Below, one piece after another: positions 1-7,632 of a DNA stretch of 14,595 nt. The notes under the pieces were generated by a model. That model saw only the letters and a program-made list of their open reading frames with translations. It made no database searches and had not been told where the DNA came from. This DNA is from Christensenella sp. UBA1782 (GTDB taxonomy: Bacteria; Bacillota; Clostridia; Christensenellales; DTU072). The stretch spans positions 1 to 14,595 of the forward strand of contig DCGI01000065.1 of the NCBI GenBank assembly GCA_002315475.1, in the 5' to 3' direction. The stretch's first letter is position 1; each line of letters opens with the position of its first letter. The translations under genes and the position numbers were made by a program.

Positions 1-534
1 ATCGGCATATTCGATTTCGCTTCCGACCGAAATACCGTACGCAAGGCGGGTTACTTTGATGCCGAGCGGTTTGATTTGTCCCGCAATGTACGATGCGGTC
101 AATTCTCCGCTAACGTCGGGATTCGTCGCCAAAATCACTTCTTCCACGCCGACCAAACGCGCCATCAATTCTTTGATGCGCACGCCTTCCACGCCGACGC
201 CGTTTCGAAAATCAATCGTTCCGTGCAGAACGTGATAAACGCCTCGATAGCTTCCCATTTTTTCAAAGGGAGCAATATCTTTGGGTTGTGCCACCACGCA
301 GATGATTTTCTTGTTGCGGGTTCGACAAAACTCGCAGACTTCCTCTTCTGTGTAATTTCCGCACTCTGGACAAAAATGAATATGCTCCTTGGCGTTGGTA
401 ATGGCGTCGGCAAACTCTTGGGCGTCTTCTTGAGAACCTTCGATAATTTTATACGCGTAACGAATCGCCGTCTTGTTTCCCACACCGGGAAGGGTACGAA
501 AACAAGCGGCAAGCCTGTTGAGGGCGTCGGTCAT
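1..534 (-). CDS. recR: Recombination protein RecR, C-terminus cut off by window edge
   Basis: RecR acts with RecF/RecO in loading RecA at single-strand gaps during recombinational repair in the cytoplasm. The frame is open from the ATG at 534 to base 1, giving 178 codons of a protein that is usually about 200 residues, so only the C-terminal end is missing. Visible parts are an N-terminal helix-hairpin-helix region with LPGVGNKTAIRYA (residues 15-27), a four-cysteine zinc finger (C55, C58, C67, C70), and a TOPRIM domain with AQPKDI, the HVLHGTID segment and ATNPDVSGE. The last readable residues, SVGSEIEYAD, match the conserved family ending near VGGDLEYAD. It begins 3 nt after the ybaB stop, so the two are co-translated neighbours in the usual ybaB-recR order. 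Identification is firm. Confidence 0.96.
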   Translation of the reverse strand, partial: MTDALNRLAACFRTLPGVGNKTAIRYAYKIIEGSQEDAQEFADAITNAKEHIHFCPECGNYTEEEVCEFCRTRNKKIICVVAQPKDIAPFEKMGSYRGVYHVLHGTIDFRNGVGVEGVRIKELMARLVGVEEVILATNPDVSGELTASYIAGQIKPLGIKVTRLAYGISVGSEIEYAD

Positions 535-537
535 AGA

Positions 538-897
538 TTAAAACAGACCTCCCAAACCGCCTGCTCCGCCTAAACCGCCCGTTAGCGGCCCCATCACCCT
601 TTCCTGTTCTTTCTCCACCAGCTGCATGGCTTCGTTAAAACCGGCAAGAATCATATCTTCCAGCATTTCTACGTCGTCGGGATCGACCGCCTCTTTTGCG
701 ATTTTGATGGAAGAAAGTTTTCTGTCGCAAGTCATCACGACTTCCACCATACCGCCGCCTGCCGTAGCCACCACTTCGGTATCGGCAAGTTCTTGTTGCG
801 CCGCCTGCATATCCTGTTGCATTTTTTGAGCTTGGCGCATCAATTGTTGCATATTGGCACCGCCGCCGCCTCCGCCGAATCCGTTAAATTTTCCCAT
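538..897 (-). CDS. ybaB: YbaB/EbfC-family nucleoid-associated protein
   Basis: This is a small DNA-binding, nucleoid-associated protein of the YbaB/EbfC family, which forms homodimers and binds DNA; its precise physiological role is not settled. At 119 residues it has family length. It shows a glycine-rich N-terminus, the helix with MQQLMRQAQKMQQDMQ (residues 16-31), the conserved core ATAGGGMVEV, the segment AVDPDDVEMLEDMI, and a glycine-rich tail ending GGLGGLF that is typical of Bacillota members. A strong GGAGGT ribosome binding site lies a few bases before the ATG. recR follows after 3 nt. The usual upstream partner dnaX is absent; instead a small membrane protein gene lies 24 nt upstream, on the same strand and probably in the same transcript. 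Confidence 0.95.
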   Translation of the reverse strand: MGKFNGFGGGGGGANMQQLMRQAQKMQQDMQAAQQELADTEVVATAGGGMVEVVMTCDRKLSSIKIAKEAVDPDDVEMLEDMILAGFNEAMQLVEKEQERVMGPLTGGLGGAGGLGGLF

Positions 898-921
898 ATT
901 TGTACCTCCAAAAAAATTGAG

Positions 922-1404
922 TTATTTTTCAAAAATCATAGCACCTTCCGTTTGAATAAAAAGGGGCTGTTTTTCGATATCCGATTGATAGTCCTTTTCG
1001 TTGACCAATTCTATCACGTAGTCGTGCGAAATCGCCGACATATAGTTTACCACACGAACGAACAAATAGCAATGGGGATTTTGTTGTACGTTCACGTTAT
1101 TCTTATCCCCTTCGATTTCTTTTTTATCTTCGCCCACCACTTTCAGAACGAAAAATTCCGCACCTTCGCTCACCCGAATAAAATCGGATGCGGAAACGGT
1201 TTCCGTCCCGTCGGCGTAGAGATAACTCAGGAGTCTGTCATTCCTTCTGCGAAACGCTCCCGTATCGGCTACCGAATAATTCTCGATAACGTTTTCTGCC
1301 TTTTTTAGGTACTCTTCATGACCGAATACGGCACCGAAAACGCCGATAATCAAAAATACAGCCACACAAATCCATACGACGCTCGCAGTCTTTTTTGCGT
1401 TCAT
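922..1404 (-). CDS. Small single-TM protein of unknown function in the ppx-maf-recR operon
   Basis: I do not recognise this 160-residue protein. The ATG at 1404 is preferred over an in-frame ATG 24 nt upstream because an AAGGAG ribosome binding site sits just before it and the upstream ATG would overlap the preceding gene. It starts with two lysines and then one hydrophobic segment (about residues 8-28, SVVWICVAVFLIIGVFGAVF), consistent with an inner-membrane anchor or uncleaved signal. The remainder is polar and mixed charged, probably a small alpha/beta domain outside the membrane. It starts 2 nt after the stop of the actin-like gene, so translation is likely coupled. In many Bacillota the gene after mreB is mreC (one TM plus coiled coil), but this protein is much shorter and has no evident coiled coil. 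A link to the actin-like protein is inferred from position only. Confidence 0.75.
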   Translation of the reverse strand: MNAKKTASVVWICVAVFLIIGVFGAVFGHEEYLKKAENVIENYSVADTGAFRRRNDRLLSYLYADGTETVSASDFIRVSEGAEFFVLKVVGEDKKEIEGDKNNVNVQQNPHCYLFVRVVNYMSAISHDYVIELVNEKDYQSDIEKQPLFIQTEGAMIFEK

Positions 1405-1406
1405 TT

Positions 1407-2429
1407 TTACTCCTTTACGCCTAAGCAATCAAACAAAAAGTCTTTGTCTTCCAACAGTGCGTACAACTCTTTCAAAGCGTAAATCGGATTCCTCGTTTTG
1501 TTGACGAAAAGCTTGGTTCCGTCGTACATAAACTCATCGAAACCGTTTATGGTAACCCCTTTTCCGAGATAGAATACGCCATGATTGATGACGGCACAAA
1601 GCTCCTGTTCGCTGTACGCCATCAACATATTCGCTATCAGTTCCGTCGTCTTTCGATAGGGCTTCGAAACCAACGAAAACAACTCTTTCGACGACATATA
1701 AATACTCTTCCGTTCTCCCGAAATGATATCGGAACCAATCCCCGTCACGCGAGTATAATCGGTCGGAAACAGCGAACAACAGGACAAAATCGGAGCCGTT
1801 TTTCCTTCGTGAATACCGAAGGTTCCTACCTCTTCCTGCCCTTTTTCCGAAGAAAACGTCATATCGTTTTCGGTGCATAATTTTTCGGACAGTTCTTTCG
1901 CCGCATCGGCATAACCGATGCCCATCGTATAGGCACGCACGATTTTTCCGTCCTTACAAGTTACCGCTTCCGTTTGCTTTGCCCCCATATCGACGACGAA
2001 AGAAACCTCTTTTTTCTGTCCTATTTTGGCAAGCAAATACGGTTTTTCCACCAAATAGACGTTCTTATACCCGCACGCCACAAAGGCTTTTTCGATTTTG
2101 GAGCGGTCTTCTTTGGTCAGTCCCGTTTCTATTAGGACATAAAAGCGATAGGAAGAAGCTTTTGCAAAGAGTTTTTTGAAGCAAGAGCGAATAAACAGTT
2201 TCGCCCCTTGCAAATCGGCGATTTTTGAGCCCGAAAACGGACGAACGAACAAATAGCCGTCGGGGACTTTATTCTCTTGATAATAGGCTTTTCCGCCGAC
2301 CGATTCCGCTATGGGATAAGCACTTTTTTTCCGTACGACGCAAGAAGGAACGGAAAGAAGAAGTTTTCCTTCTCCGTATACCGAAAAACGTTCTTCGTCG
2401 TAAGCAACGGCAATTTTGGTTTTAGCCAT
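1407..2429 (-). CDS. Divergent MreB-like actin-family protein
   Basis: The protein (340 residues from the ATG at 2429, which has an AAGGAG site 7 nt before it) has MreB length and layout. VYGEGKLLLSVPSCVV (18-33) matches the VYVKGKGIVLNEPSVV region, FVRPFSGSKIADLQGAK resembles the MreB IRPMKDGVIADF stretch, and VVDMGAKQTEAV (145-156) matches the phosphate-2 loop VVDIGGGTTEVA, followed by YTMGIGYADAAKEL. The phosphate-1 motif DxGT is missing: the N-terminus reads IAVAYDEERFS. MreB proteins form membrane-associated filaments that guide cell-wall synthesis. Here nucleotide binding may be altered or lost. It overlaps the maf stop by 8 nt, the classic maf-mreB order, and is followed within 2 nt by a TM protein. 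It could be a non-polymerising MreB paralogue or another actin/Hsp70-fold protein. Confidence 0.72.
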   Translation of the reverse strand: MAKTKIAVAYDEERFSVYGEGKLLLSVPSCVVRKKSAYPIAESVGGKAYYQENKVPDGYLFVRPFSGSKIADLQGAKLFIRSCFKKLFAKASSYRFYVLIETGLTKEDRSKIEKAFVACGYKNVYLVEKPYLLAKIGQKKEVSFVVDMGAKQTEAVTCKDGKIVRAYTMGIGYADAAKELSEKLCTENDMTFSSEKGQEEVGTFGIHEGKTAPILSCCSLFPTDYTRVTGIGSDIISGERKSIYMSSKELFSLVSKPYRKTTELIANMLMAYSEQELCAVINHGVFYLGKGVTINGFDEFMYDGTKLFVNKTRNPIYALKELYALLEDKDFLFDCLGVKE

Positions 2430-2961
2430 AGATGTACTCCTTCCAAAAGCACGCAAGTTTTTCCGTCGGAAGTCCCATGATGGTGTCGAAACTCCCTTTG
2501 TAAGAACGGACGCAAACGCCGTCCTGTATCCCGTACGCCCCCGCTTTATCGAGGGGACGATACTCTTTTACGTAGTTCTCTATCTCTTTCTTGGTCAAGG
2601 GGTAGAAAGTCACTTCGGCTTGGTCGGAGAATGTATGTTCTTCTCCCCGCACCCGAAAATACACAGCGCTGATGACGTAATGGGTTTTGCCCGACAGTTC
2701 GGTCAGCATCCGCACCGCATCTTCCTCGTCCTTCGGTTTACCGTATACCCTGCCGTCCGAAGCGACGACGGTATCACAAGACAGAACAAAATAGCCGGGT
2801 ACGGCTCTCCCCTTCCGGAGGGCATTTTCCTCAGCGATTTGTAAAGGTTCTCCTTCCTCCGTTTCTTCGACGTCGGAAGTGATTACCTCAAAATCTTCCG
2901 TTATTTTTCGGAGCAATTCTTTCCGTCTCGGCGATTGCGAGGCAAGAATGATTTTTGTCAT
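2422..2961 (-). CDS. maf: Maf-family nucleoside triphosphate pyrophosphatase
   Basis: Maf proteins hydrolyse non-canonical or modified nucleoside triphosphates (dTTP/UTP-type substrates in many homologues) to monophosphate and pyrophosphate, acting as house-cleaning enzymes and affecting septum formation when overproduced in Bacillus. The 179 residues start with the signature LASQSPRRKELL (6-17) and include the catalytic-site aspartate in VLSCDTVVA (D63), GKPKDEEDA (74-82), the PLDKAGAYGIQ loop (136-146) and IMGLPTEKL near the end. Length fits the family. The ATG lies 3 nt after the stop of the phosphatase gene, and there is no strong Shine-Dalgarno, so translation probably depends on coupling with the upstream gene. 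It overlaps the actin-like gene by 8 nt. Confidence 0.95.
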   Translation of the reverse strand: MTKIILASQSPRRKELLRKITEDFEVITSDVEETEEGEPLQIAEENALRKGRAVPGYFVLSCDTVVASDGRVYGKPKDEEDAVRMLTELSGKTHYVISAVYFRVRGEEHTFSDQAEVTFYPLTKKEIENYVKEYRPLDKAGAYGIQDGVCVRSYKGSFDTIMGLPTEKLACFWKEYIYG

Positions 2962-2964
2962 ACG

Positions 2965-4476
2965 TTACAGAATATCCAGACTTTTGCCGAAGGCTCTGCG
3001 AAAATCGTTTACGGCAAGCATGGCGTCTTTTATTTCCAAAGTGCAATCCCCTACCGCTTCCGTCTTCAAAATGACGCTTTCTCCCAAAATATCACTGTTG
3101 ATGGCGGTAATAACGTTATTCATGCTTCTGTCAAAGCACTCGGCAATACGGACGATTACGCTCAACTTTTTGACTGCGTCAATATCGTCTTCCGTCAGCA
3201 TGGTAAGATATTGCTGTATTTCCACCCCTTCCAACGGTTGATTGGCGTGCATACCGGCGACCAAAGCCGCCATAACCAAATCCTTCTGTTGGATTCCGTA
3301 CAGATTGCTGTTCAAAATAAAATAGAAAGAATGGCGCTGATGGTCGTAATACTTAAAGCTGCTCCCGATGTCGTGCAGTTGTGCGGCAACACGAAGCACC
3401 TTGACGTACATTCGGGGCAATTTATGAAGCACCTTTAACTGGCGATACAGTTGTAAAGACAGGTCGAACACGTGTTCGGAGTGTTGGACGTTCATGTTGA
3501 AGTTGTTGAGCATATTATAAATGCTGTGCCCCAACACGTCGGTAATGCAACGTTCGTACGTGGACGGAACGGCATAATGGAACATTACCCCTTCTCGAAG
3601 TCCCGCCCCCGAAATGGTCACTCCGCTAAAAGTCGTGGACTGCTCGAAAGCTTTGACGATGGTCATGGCTGCGGGCAGAATCTCGGCACGAGACGCCGAA
3701 ATACCCTTGATATGAATGGGTTTGGAAATGTCCAAAGCCTTGACGGAATTATAGATATTGTCGAATTCGTTGAAATCAATATGATAGTTATGCGCCATAT
3801 CCAACGGATACCTGCGGAAGCGTCGGCTGATTTTTCCGAGATTTCGGATAGAACCGCCCACACCAATCAACTGGGTATCCTCTTCCAAATTTTGCAACCA
3901 ATCCAGTTTTTTGACGAAATCGGTAACGTACTCCACCATCTTTTGCGTTCTTTCGTTGGCATCGGCAATATTTGAAAACATATCGGTCAGCGTTACCGCG
4001 CCGAACGGAAAAGACTCTTGTTCCAACATGAAACGACGATTGTAATGAATAACTTTTACACTGGCTCCGCCGATATCGACGATAACCCCTCTCGGCACGT
4101 CCAAAGAATTGATAACGCCCGTATAAACAAGATTGGCTTCTTCTTCCTGCGTCAAAATCGTAACTTTAATGCCCGAACCGTTCAAAACTTCCTCTACGAA
4201 AGTCTTTTGATTCTTGGCACGACGAACGGCGGCCGTTGCGTAAGCAAAAACCTGATTGACTTTATGGCTTTCATAAAGATTCTTAAACGTGGCGAGAGTC
4301 TTAACCAACTGTTGAATACGAATGGGACGTAAAAAGCCGTCCACCTCCATACCCTGCGCCAAACGAACAGGTTCTTTCAATTCATCGATAACATTAAAAT
4401 ATCCACCTTCCATAATGTTGACGATTACGATTCTGGTTGTGTTGGATCCGATATCGATTATTGCTATTTTTTCCAT
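2965..4476 (-). CDS. ppx: Ppx/GppA-family exopolyphosphatase or pppGpp phosphohydrolase
   Basis: Enzymes of this family remove terminal phosphates from polyphosphate or convert pppGpp to ppGpp, linking phosphate storage with stringent signalling. The 503-residue product has the sugar-kinase/actin-like ATPase fold at the N-terminus: DIGSNTTR (8-15), the catalytic-glutamate segment TQEEEANL (109-116), VDIGGAS (133-139), GVGGSIRNL (205-213) and SASRAEILPA (260-269). A C-terminal HD-type domain shows QLHDIGSSF (367-375) and the YYDHQRHS segment seen in Ppx. The ATG at 4476 is chosen because it follows an AAGGAG site, while the in-frame ATG at 4500 falls at the predicted transcription start. It is the first gene of the six-gene minus-strand operon. 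Sequence alone does not separate Ppx from GppA activity. Confidence 0.92.
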   Translation of the reverse strand: MEKIAIIDIGSNTTRIVIVNIMEGGYFNVIDELKEPVRLAQGMEVDGFLRPIRIQQLVKTLATFKNLYESHKVNQVFAYATAAVRRAKNQKTFVEEVLNGSGIKVTILTQEEEANLVYTGVINSLDVPRGVIVDIGGASVKVIHYNRRFMLEQESFPFGAVTLTDMFSNIADANERTQKMVEYVTDFVKKLDWLQNLEEDTQLIGVGGSIRNLGKISRRFRRYPLDMAHNYHIDFNEFDNIYNSVKALDISKPIHIKGISASRAEILPAAMTIVKAFEQSTTFSGVTISGAGLREGVMFHYAVPSTYERCITDVLGHSIYNMLNNFNMNVQHSEHVFDLSLQLYRQLKVLHKLPRMYVKVLRVAAQLHDIGSSFKYYDHQRHSFYFILNSNLYGIQQKDLVMAALVAGMHANQPLEGVEIQQYLTMLTEDDIDAVKKLSVIVRIAECFDRSMNNVITAINSDILGESVILKTEAVGDCTLEIKDAMLAVNDFRRAFGKSLDIL

Positions 4477-4506
4477 GTAACATTCTCCTTCTTTATCCAT
4501 AATTCT

Positions 4507-4535
4507 ATAATATCATACTTATATATTTTTTACAA
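4507..4535 (-). promoter_or_regulatory. Promoter of the ppx-maf-recR operon
   Basis: On the minus strand a -35 box TTGTAA (4530-4535) and a -10 box TATTAT (4507-4512) are separated by 17 nt. They match the sigma-A consensus at 4 of 6 and 5 of 6 positions. The predicted start lies near 4500, giving a short leader of about 24 nt before the ATG at 4476 with its AAGGAG site. No other promoter is evident down to recR. Confidence 0.6.
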
Positions 4536-4539
4536 TACC

Positions 4540-4697
4540 CATTTTTTTTAATTTCACATATTATAACTTTTTTCAAAATAAAATACAATATTTTTTACCG
4601 TTTTTTTACCGATTGTCTTTTTTGTCTGAATATTTTTTTGCTAACGGGAAAGAATTTTACAAAAAACAGCGACAATTCCTTGAACGGGAGGTAAAAA
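4540..4697 (+). other. AT-rich leader and probable promoter region of the nucleotidyltransferase gene
   Basis: This divergent intergenic stretch is strongly T-rich. A possible -10 box TACAAT lies at 4584-4589 with only a weak -35 (TTATAA, 4561-4566). Short tandem motifs follow: TTTTTTACCG twice between about 4590 and 4611, and TTGTCT twice between 4613 and 4627. The GGGAGG ribosome binding site lies at about 4685-4692. I see no open reading frame or convincing structured RNA here. Confidence 0.35.
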
Positions 4698-5408
4698 ATG
4701 CAAGCCGTAATCTTAGCAGGCGGGAAAGGAACGAGGCTCCGCCCCTTAACCGACACCCTGCCCAAACCGATGGTCCCCCTTTTGGACAAACCGGTTTTGG
4801 AATACATTTTGTTGCATCTCAAAGAAACGGGTATCGAAGATATTCTTTTGACGGTAGGTTATCGAAAAGATGCCATTATCGACTATTTCGGGACGGGAGA
4901 ACCATGGGGCGTTCACCTGACGTACGTATCCGAAGAAGTCCCTCTCGGTACGGCGGGAAGCGTCAAAAACTGCTATCCCCTTTTGGACGAACACTTTTTC
5001 GTGCTATCGGGTGACGGATACTGTGAAACCGATTTTAAGAACGCTTTCGCTTTTCATCTCGCCAAACGTTCTCCCTGTACCATTCTTGCCCGACCGCACC
5101 CTTACCCCGAAGGTTTAGGCACCCTAACGATTGATTTTGAAAACCTTATTACCGATTTTTGCGAAAAGCCGGAAGAGATGAAACCCTCTTTGGTCAATAC
5201 GGGAATTTACATTCTGAAAAAGGAAATTCTGCATTGCATCCCGAGCGGTTTTTACGACTTCGGCAAGAACCTTTTTCCTCGCTTGGTACAAAAGTGTTAT
5301 GCTTATATCGACTACGCTTATTGGTCGGATATAGGCACGTTACCCGCTTACTACGAAACCAATAAGTACCTTGCCGAAAAATACCTTCAGACAAATTCCG
5401 TACGGTAA
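4698..5408 (+). CDS. Sugar-1-phosphate nucleotidyltransferase (mannose-1-phosphate guanylyltransferase-like)
   Basis: The 236-residue protein is a single nucleotidyltransferase domain that transfers a nucleoside monophosphate to a sugar-1-phosphate, making an activated sugar for cell-surface polysaccharide or glycan synthesis. The signature VILAGGKGTRLRPLT (4-18) with PKPMVPL (22-28) binds the nucleotide. LGTAGSVK (83-90), the metal aspartate in LSGDGYCETD (D106), VNTGIYIL (166-173) and WSDIGTLPAYYE (209-220) follow in the expected order. The left-handed beta-helix seen in GlmU or larger GDP-mannose pyrophosphorylases is absent, so this is the short form. A GGGAGG site precedes the ATG. No other glycan gene lies nearby, and the sugar and nucleotide specificity cannot be read from sequence. 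Confidence 0.9.
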   Translation: MQAVILAGGKGTRLRPLTDTLPKPMVPLLDKPVLEYILLHLKETGIEDILLTVGYRKDAIIDYFGTGEPWGVHLTYVSEEVPLGTAGSVKNCYPLLDEHFFVLSGDGYCETDFKNAFAFHLAKRSPCTILARPHPYPEGLGTLTIDFENLITDFCEKPEEMKPSLVNTGIYILKKEILHCIPSGFYDFGKNLFPRLVQKCYAYIDYAYWSDIGTLPAYYETNKYLAEKYLQTNSVR

Positions 5409-5411
5409 AAA

Positions 5412-5442
5412 AAATCCCCGACCGGTTATCGGTCGGGGATTT
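5412..5442. terminator. Bidirectional intrinsic terminator between convergent genes
   Basis: A 13-bp perfect stem (5412-5424 with 5430-5442, loop of 5 nt) lies between the convergent nucleotidyltransferase and alcohol dehydrogenase genes. On the minus strand it is followed by eight U's (A-run 5407-5414), a strong terminator for the dehydrogenase. On the plus strand the U-tract is only three residues beyond the GC stem, so that direction looks weaker. Confidence 0.85.
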
Positions 5443-5460
5443 CAAACAAACGTAATCCGT

Positions 5461-6696
5461 TTATTTCATTCCGGCGACCGTTCTAAACAGTTCGGCAAAA
5501 TTTTCGACATCCATCATCTTCGGTACGGGGTATAACGGATTGGCTTCCTTAACGGCATTTCCCGTCATGACGGCAACGTCCTCCTCGGCGATTTTTATCT
5601 CCCTTTCACCCAGTTTATAACCGTTCAGCGTGGCGGGAATACCCATATAAGCGTTTAATTCGTCGATAGCGGCAATAAAGGCTTTGGCTTTTTCTTCCTC
5701 GTTATTTCCCGTAAGTCCTACGGCGTCGGCAAGAACGGCAAGACGGGCGTAAGCGGTTTCTCCGTAATAGCGCAAAACGTGGGGCATGGTTACCGCAATC
5801 GCAAGACCATGCGGCAAGTGGAATTGTCCGCCGAGAGCGTGTGCGATGGCGTGAATATCGCCGACGTTGGTACGGGTGAAAGAAATACCGGCTTCGTAGG
5901 CGGCGATTTGCATATTTTTCCGTACTTCGATATCTTTGCCGTTATCGTAGGCTTTCTTCAAATTGACAAAAATGGATTGAATGGCGCGGATGGCGTAGTC
6001 GTCGGTCAGTTTGTTATGGTTAATACCGACGAAAGCTTCTACGGCGTGGCTTAACGCATCCATACCCGTCGTTGAGGTAACGTGCTTGGGCAGTCCCACC
6101 GTCACCAACGGATCGAGAATGGCATATTTCGGAATCAATACGGGATCCATGACGGAATACTTGTAGTTTCCGTCCGAGATGATAGCCGCCACCGTCGTTT
6201 CGCTTCCCGTTCCCGCCGTCGTGGGGATGGCAAAGAGCGGAGGAATCTTTTTATTGACTTTCATGACGCCGCGCATCTTGCGAAGGGGTGTATTGGGACG
6301 GGCAATGCGTACGCCTACCCCTTTGGCGCAATCCATGGAAGAACCGCCGCCGAAAGCAAACAATGCCTGACAGCCGTTTTCTTTGTAAATGTTCGTCGCT
6401 TCTTCGATGTTTTGTACGGTCGGATTGGGTACGACGCCGTCGTACAACGCATATTCCAATCCCGCCTGTTCGAACGACGCAAACAAGGGATTCAACAATC
6501 CCGTTCCCATAAGAACTTTATCGGTAACGACGAGAACCTTTTTGACGTGCGGTTCGTTTTCTTTGATAAAATCGGGAACCTTTTCCAAACACCCTTCTCC
6601 GTCAAGCGTCTTCGGAATACGGAACCGCATGGCAAGGGTAGCAACCCACATGATTTTTTGATAGGTACGGGCAAAAGCTTTATAAGCAATATTCAT
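5461..6696 (-). CDS. Iron-containing (group III) alcohol dehydrogenase
   Basis: This 411-residue cytoplasmic enzyme belongs to the Fe-dependent alcohol dehydrogenase family, which interconverts alcohols or aldehydes using NAD(P)H. The nucleotide-binding FGGGSSMDCAK (115-125) and PTTAGTGSETT (158-168) are intact. Metal ligands align with those of lactaldehyde reductase FucO: D213 and H217 in GMDALSHAVEA, H282 in DIHAIAHALGG and H296 in LPHGLA, with the family's 4- and 14-residue spacings preserved. An AAGGAG site precedes the ATG. The gene follows ribokinase but has its own strong promoter, so it can be expressed alone. Substrate (butanol, ethanol, a diol, or an aldehyde) is not readable from sequence. 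Length fits the family. Confidence 0.94.
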   Translation of the reverse strand: MNIAYKAFARTYQKIMWVATLAMRFRIPKTLDGEGCLEKVPDFIKENEPHVKKVLVVTDKVLMGTGLLNPLFASFEQAGLEYALYDGVVPNPTVQNIEEATNIYKENGCQALFAFGGGSSMDCAKGVGVRIARPNTPLRKMRGVMKVNKKIPPLFAIPTTAGTGSETTVAAIISDGNYKYSVMDPVLIPKYAILDPLVTVGLPKHVTSTTGMDALSHAVEAFVGINHNKLTDDYAIRAIQSIFVNLKKAYDNGKDIEVRKNMQIAAYEAGISFTRTNVGDIHAIAHALGGQFHLPHGLAIAVTMPHVLRYYGETAYARLAVLADAVGLTGNNEEEKAKAFIAAIDELNAYMGIPATLNGYKLGEREIKIAEEDVAVMTGNAVKEANPLYPVPKMMDVENFAELFRTVAGMK

Positions 6697-6732
6697 TTTT
6701 TTATCTCCTTCTTGATAAGATTCTTTTTTCTT

Positions 6733-6760
6733 ATTATAAACCTTTCGTTTTGCTTGTCAA
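6733..6760 (-). promoter_or_regulatory. Near-consensus promoter of the alcohol dehydrogenase gene
   Basis: The minus strand carries a perfect TTGACA (6755-6760) and a perfect TATAAT (6733-6738) with a 16-nt spacer. The -35 box contains the TGA stop codon of the upstream kinase gene (6757-6759). The predicted start is near 6726, leaving a leader of about 30 nt with AAGGAG. This suggests strong, largely constitutive transcription. Confidence 0.85.
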
Positions 6761-7626
6761 TACGTTTCCAAAAATTTTTCCGTTTCTTCTCTCGAAGGAA
6801 CCGCTTGTAACGCACCTTTCTTCGTGCAGGCAAGCGATGCGGCGACACCGGCAAACCGACAACCTTCTTCCAGGTCTTTCCCTTCCGAGAGCGCTACGCA
6901 CAACCCTCCGCAAAAGGTATCGCCCGCACCCGTCGTATCGACGACTTTGACGAGAGGACAAGGATACTTCTTTTTTCCGCGCGCATCGGCGATTTCGTAC
7001 CCTTCTTCGCCCAACGTCGTTATCACCGCTTTGGCGCCTTTGGATAAAAGAACTTTCATGCCGCCCATGATCTCCGCTTCCGTTTCGTTGACGAGAATAT
7101 AATCGGCAAACGGTATGCACGACAAAAATTCCTTTCCTGCGGGGGCAATGTTCCAAACGGTAACCATTCCTTTGTTCCTTGCTTTCTTTAAGGCGTACCA
7201 TACCCATTCGGACGGGATTTCTCCCTGCGTCAAAAAAATATCCCCCTTTTCGGCGTTTTCCAAAAAAGTATCGACGTCTTCTTTCTGCAACGTCTTATTG
7301 GCTCCCCCTTCCACGAGAATACGGTTATTATTTTCACAGAGCAAAATAACGGCTGTCCCCGTCGGTACGCCTTCCCGCACTTGCACATACGTTTCCACAC
7401 CGTTTTCCCGTACGGCTTTCACGAGCCTTTCTCCGAAAGCGTCGTTCCCTACGCATCCGCAGAGTTTTACCTTTCCGCCGAGTTTGGCGCAGGCGGTTGC
7501 CTGATTGGCTCCCTTCCCTCCGCAGCTAACGAAAAAGGACTCTCCCGCCACCGTTTCGCCGGCTTTGGGAATACGACGGCAAACCATACATAAATCGGTA
7601 TTCAAACTTCCCAATACGTATATCAT
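6757..7626 (-). CDS. rbsK: Ribokinase (PfkB family carbohydrate kinase)
   Basis: The protein (289 residues) is a PfkB-family kinase closest in pattern to ribokinase, which phosphorylates D-ribose with ATP to ribose-5-phosphate. It begins VLGSLNTDL (4-12), the sugar-contacting start of ribokinases. It has GGKGANQATA (36-45, PfkB signature 1), a substrate-side NETEAEIMGG (180-189), and the ATP/catalytic signature VDTTGAGDTFCGG (229-241, base D236). The C-terminus KKGALQAVPSREE matches ribokinases. The ATG at 7626 is the only plausible start: a stop lies in frame 16 nt upstream and the next Met is inside the sugar site. There is no ribosome binding site, and a promoter -10 ends 6 nt before the ATG. 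No ribose transporter is in the window, so another furanose or nucleoside sugar is possible. Confidence 0.9.
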   Translation of the reverse strand: MIYVLGSLNTDLCMVCRRIPKAGETVAGESFFVSCGGKGANQATACAKLGGKVKLCGCVGNDAFGERLVKAVRENGVETYVQVREGVPTGTAVILLCENNNRILVEGGANKTLQKEDVDTFLENAEKGDIFLTQGEIPSEWVWYALKKARNKGMVTVWNIAPAGKEFLSCIPFADYILVNETEAEIMGGMKVLLSKGAKAVITTLGEEGYEIADARGKKKYPCPLVKVVDTTGAGDTFCGGLCVALSEGKDLEEGCRFAGVAASLACTKKGALQAVPSREETEKFLETY

Positions 7627-7632
7627 ATACTC

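Noticed and set aside
793..1308. Plus-strand open frame of 171 codons opposite ybaB and the TM gene
   Set aside because: No ribosome binding site, no recognisable domain, and it runs antisense to two well-supported genes.
3472..3975. Plus-strand open frame of 167 codons opposite the Ppx/GppA gene
   Set aside because: Fully antisense to conserved coding sequence with clear family motifs; no start signals.
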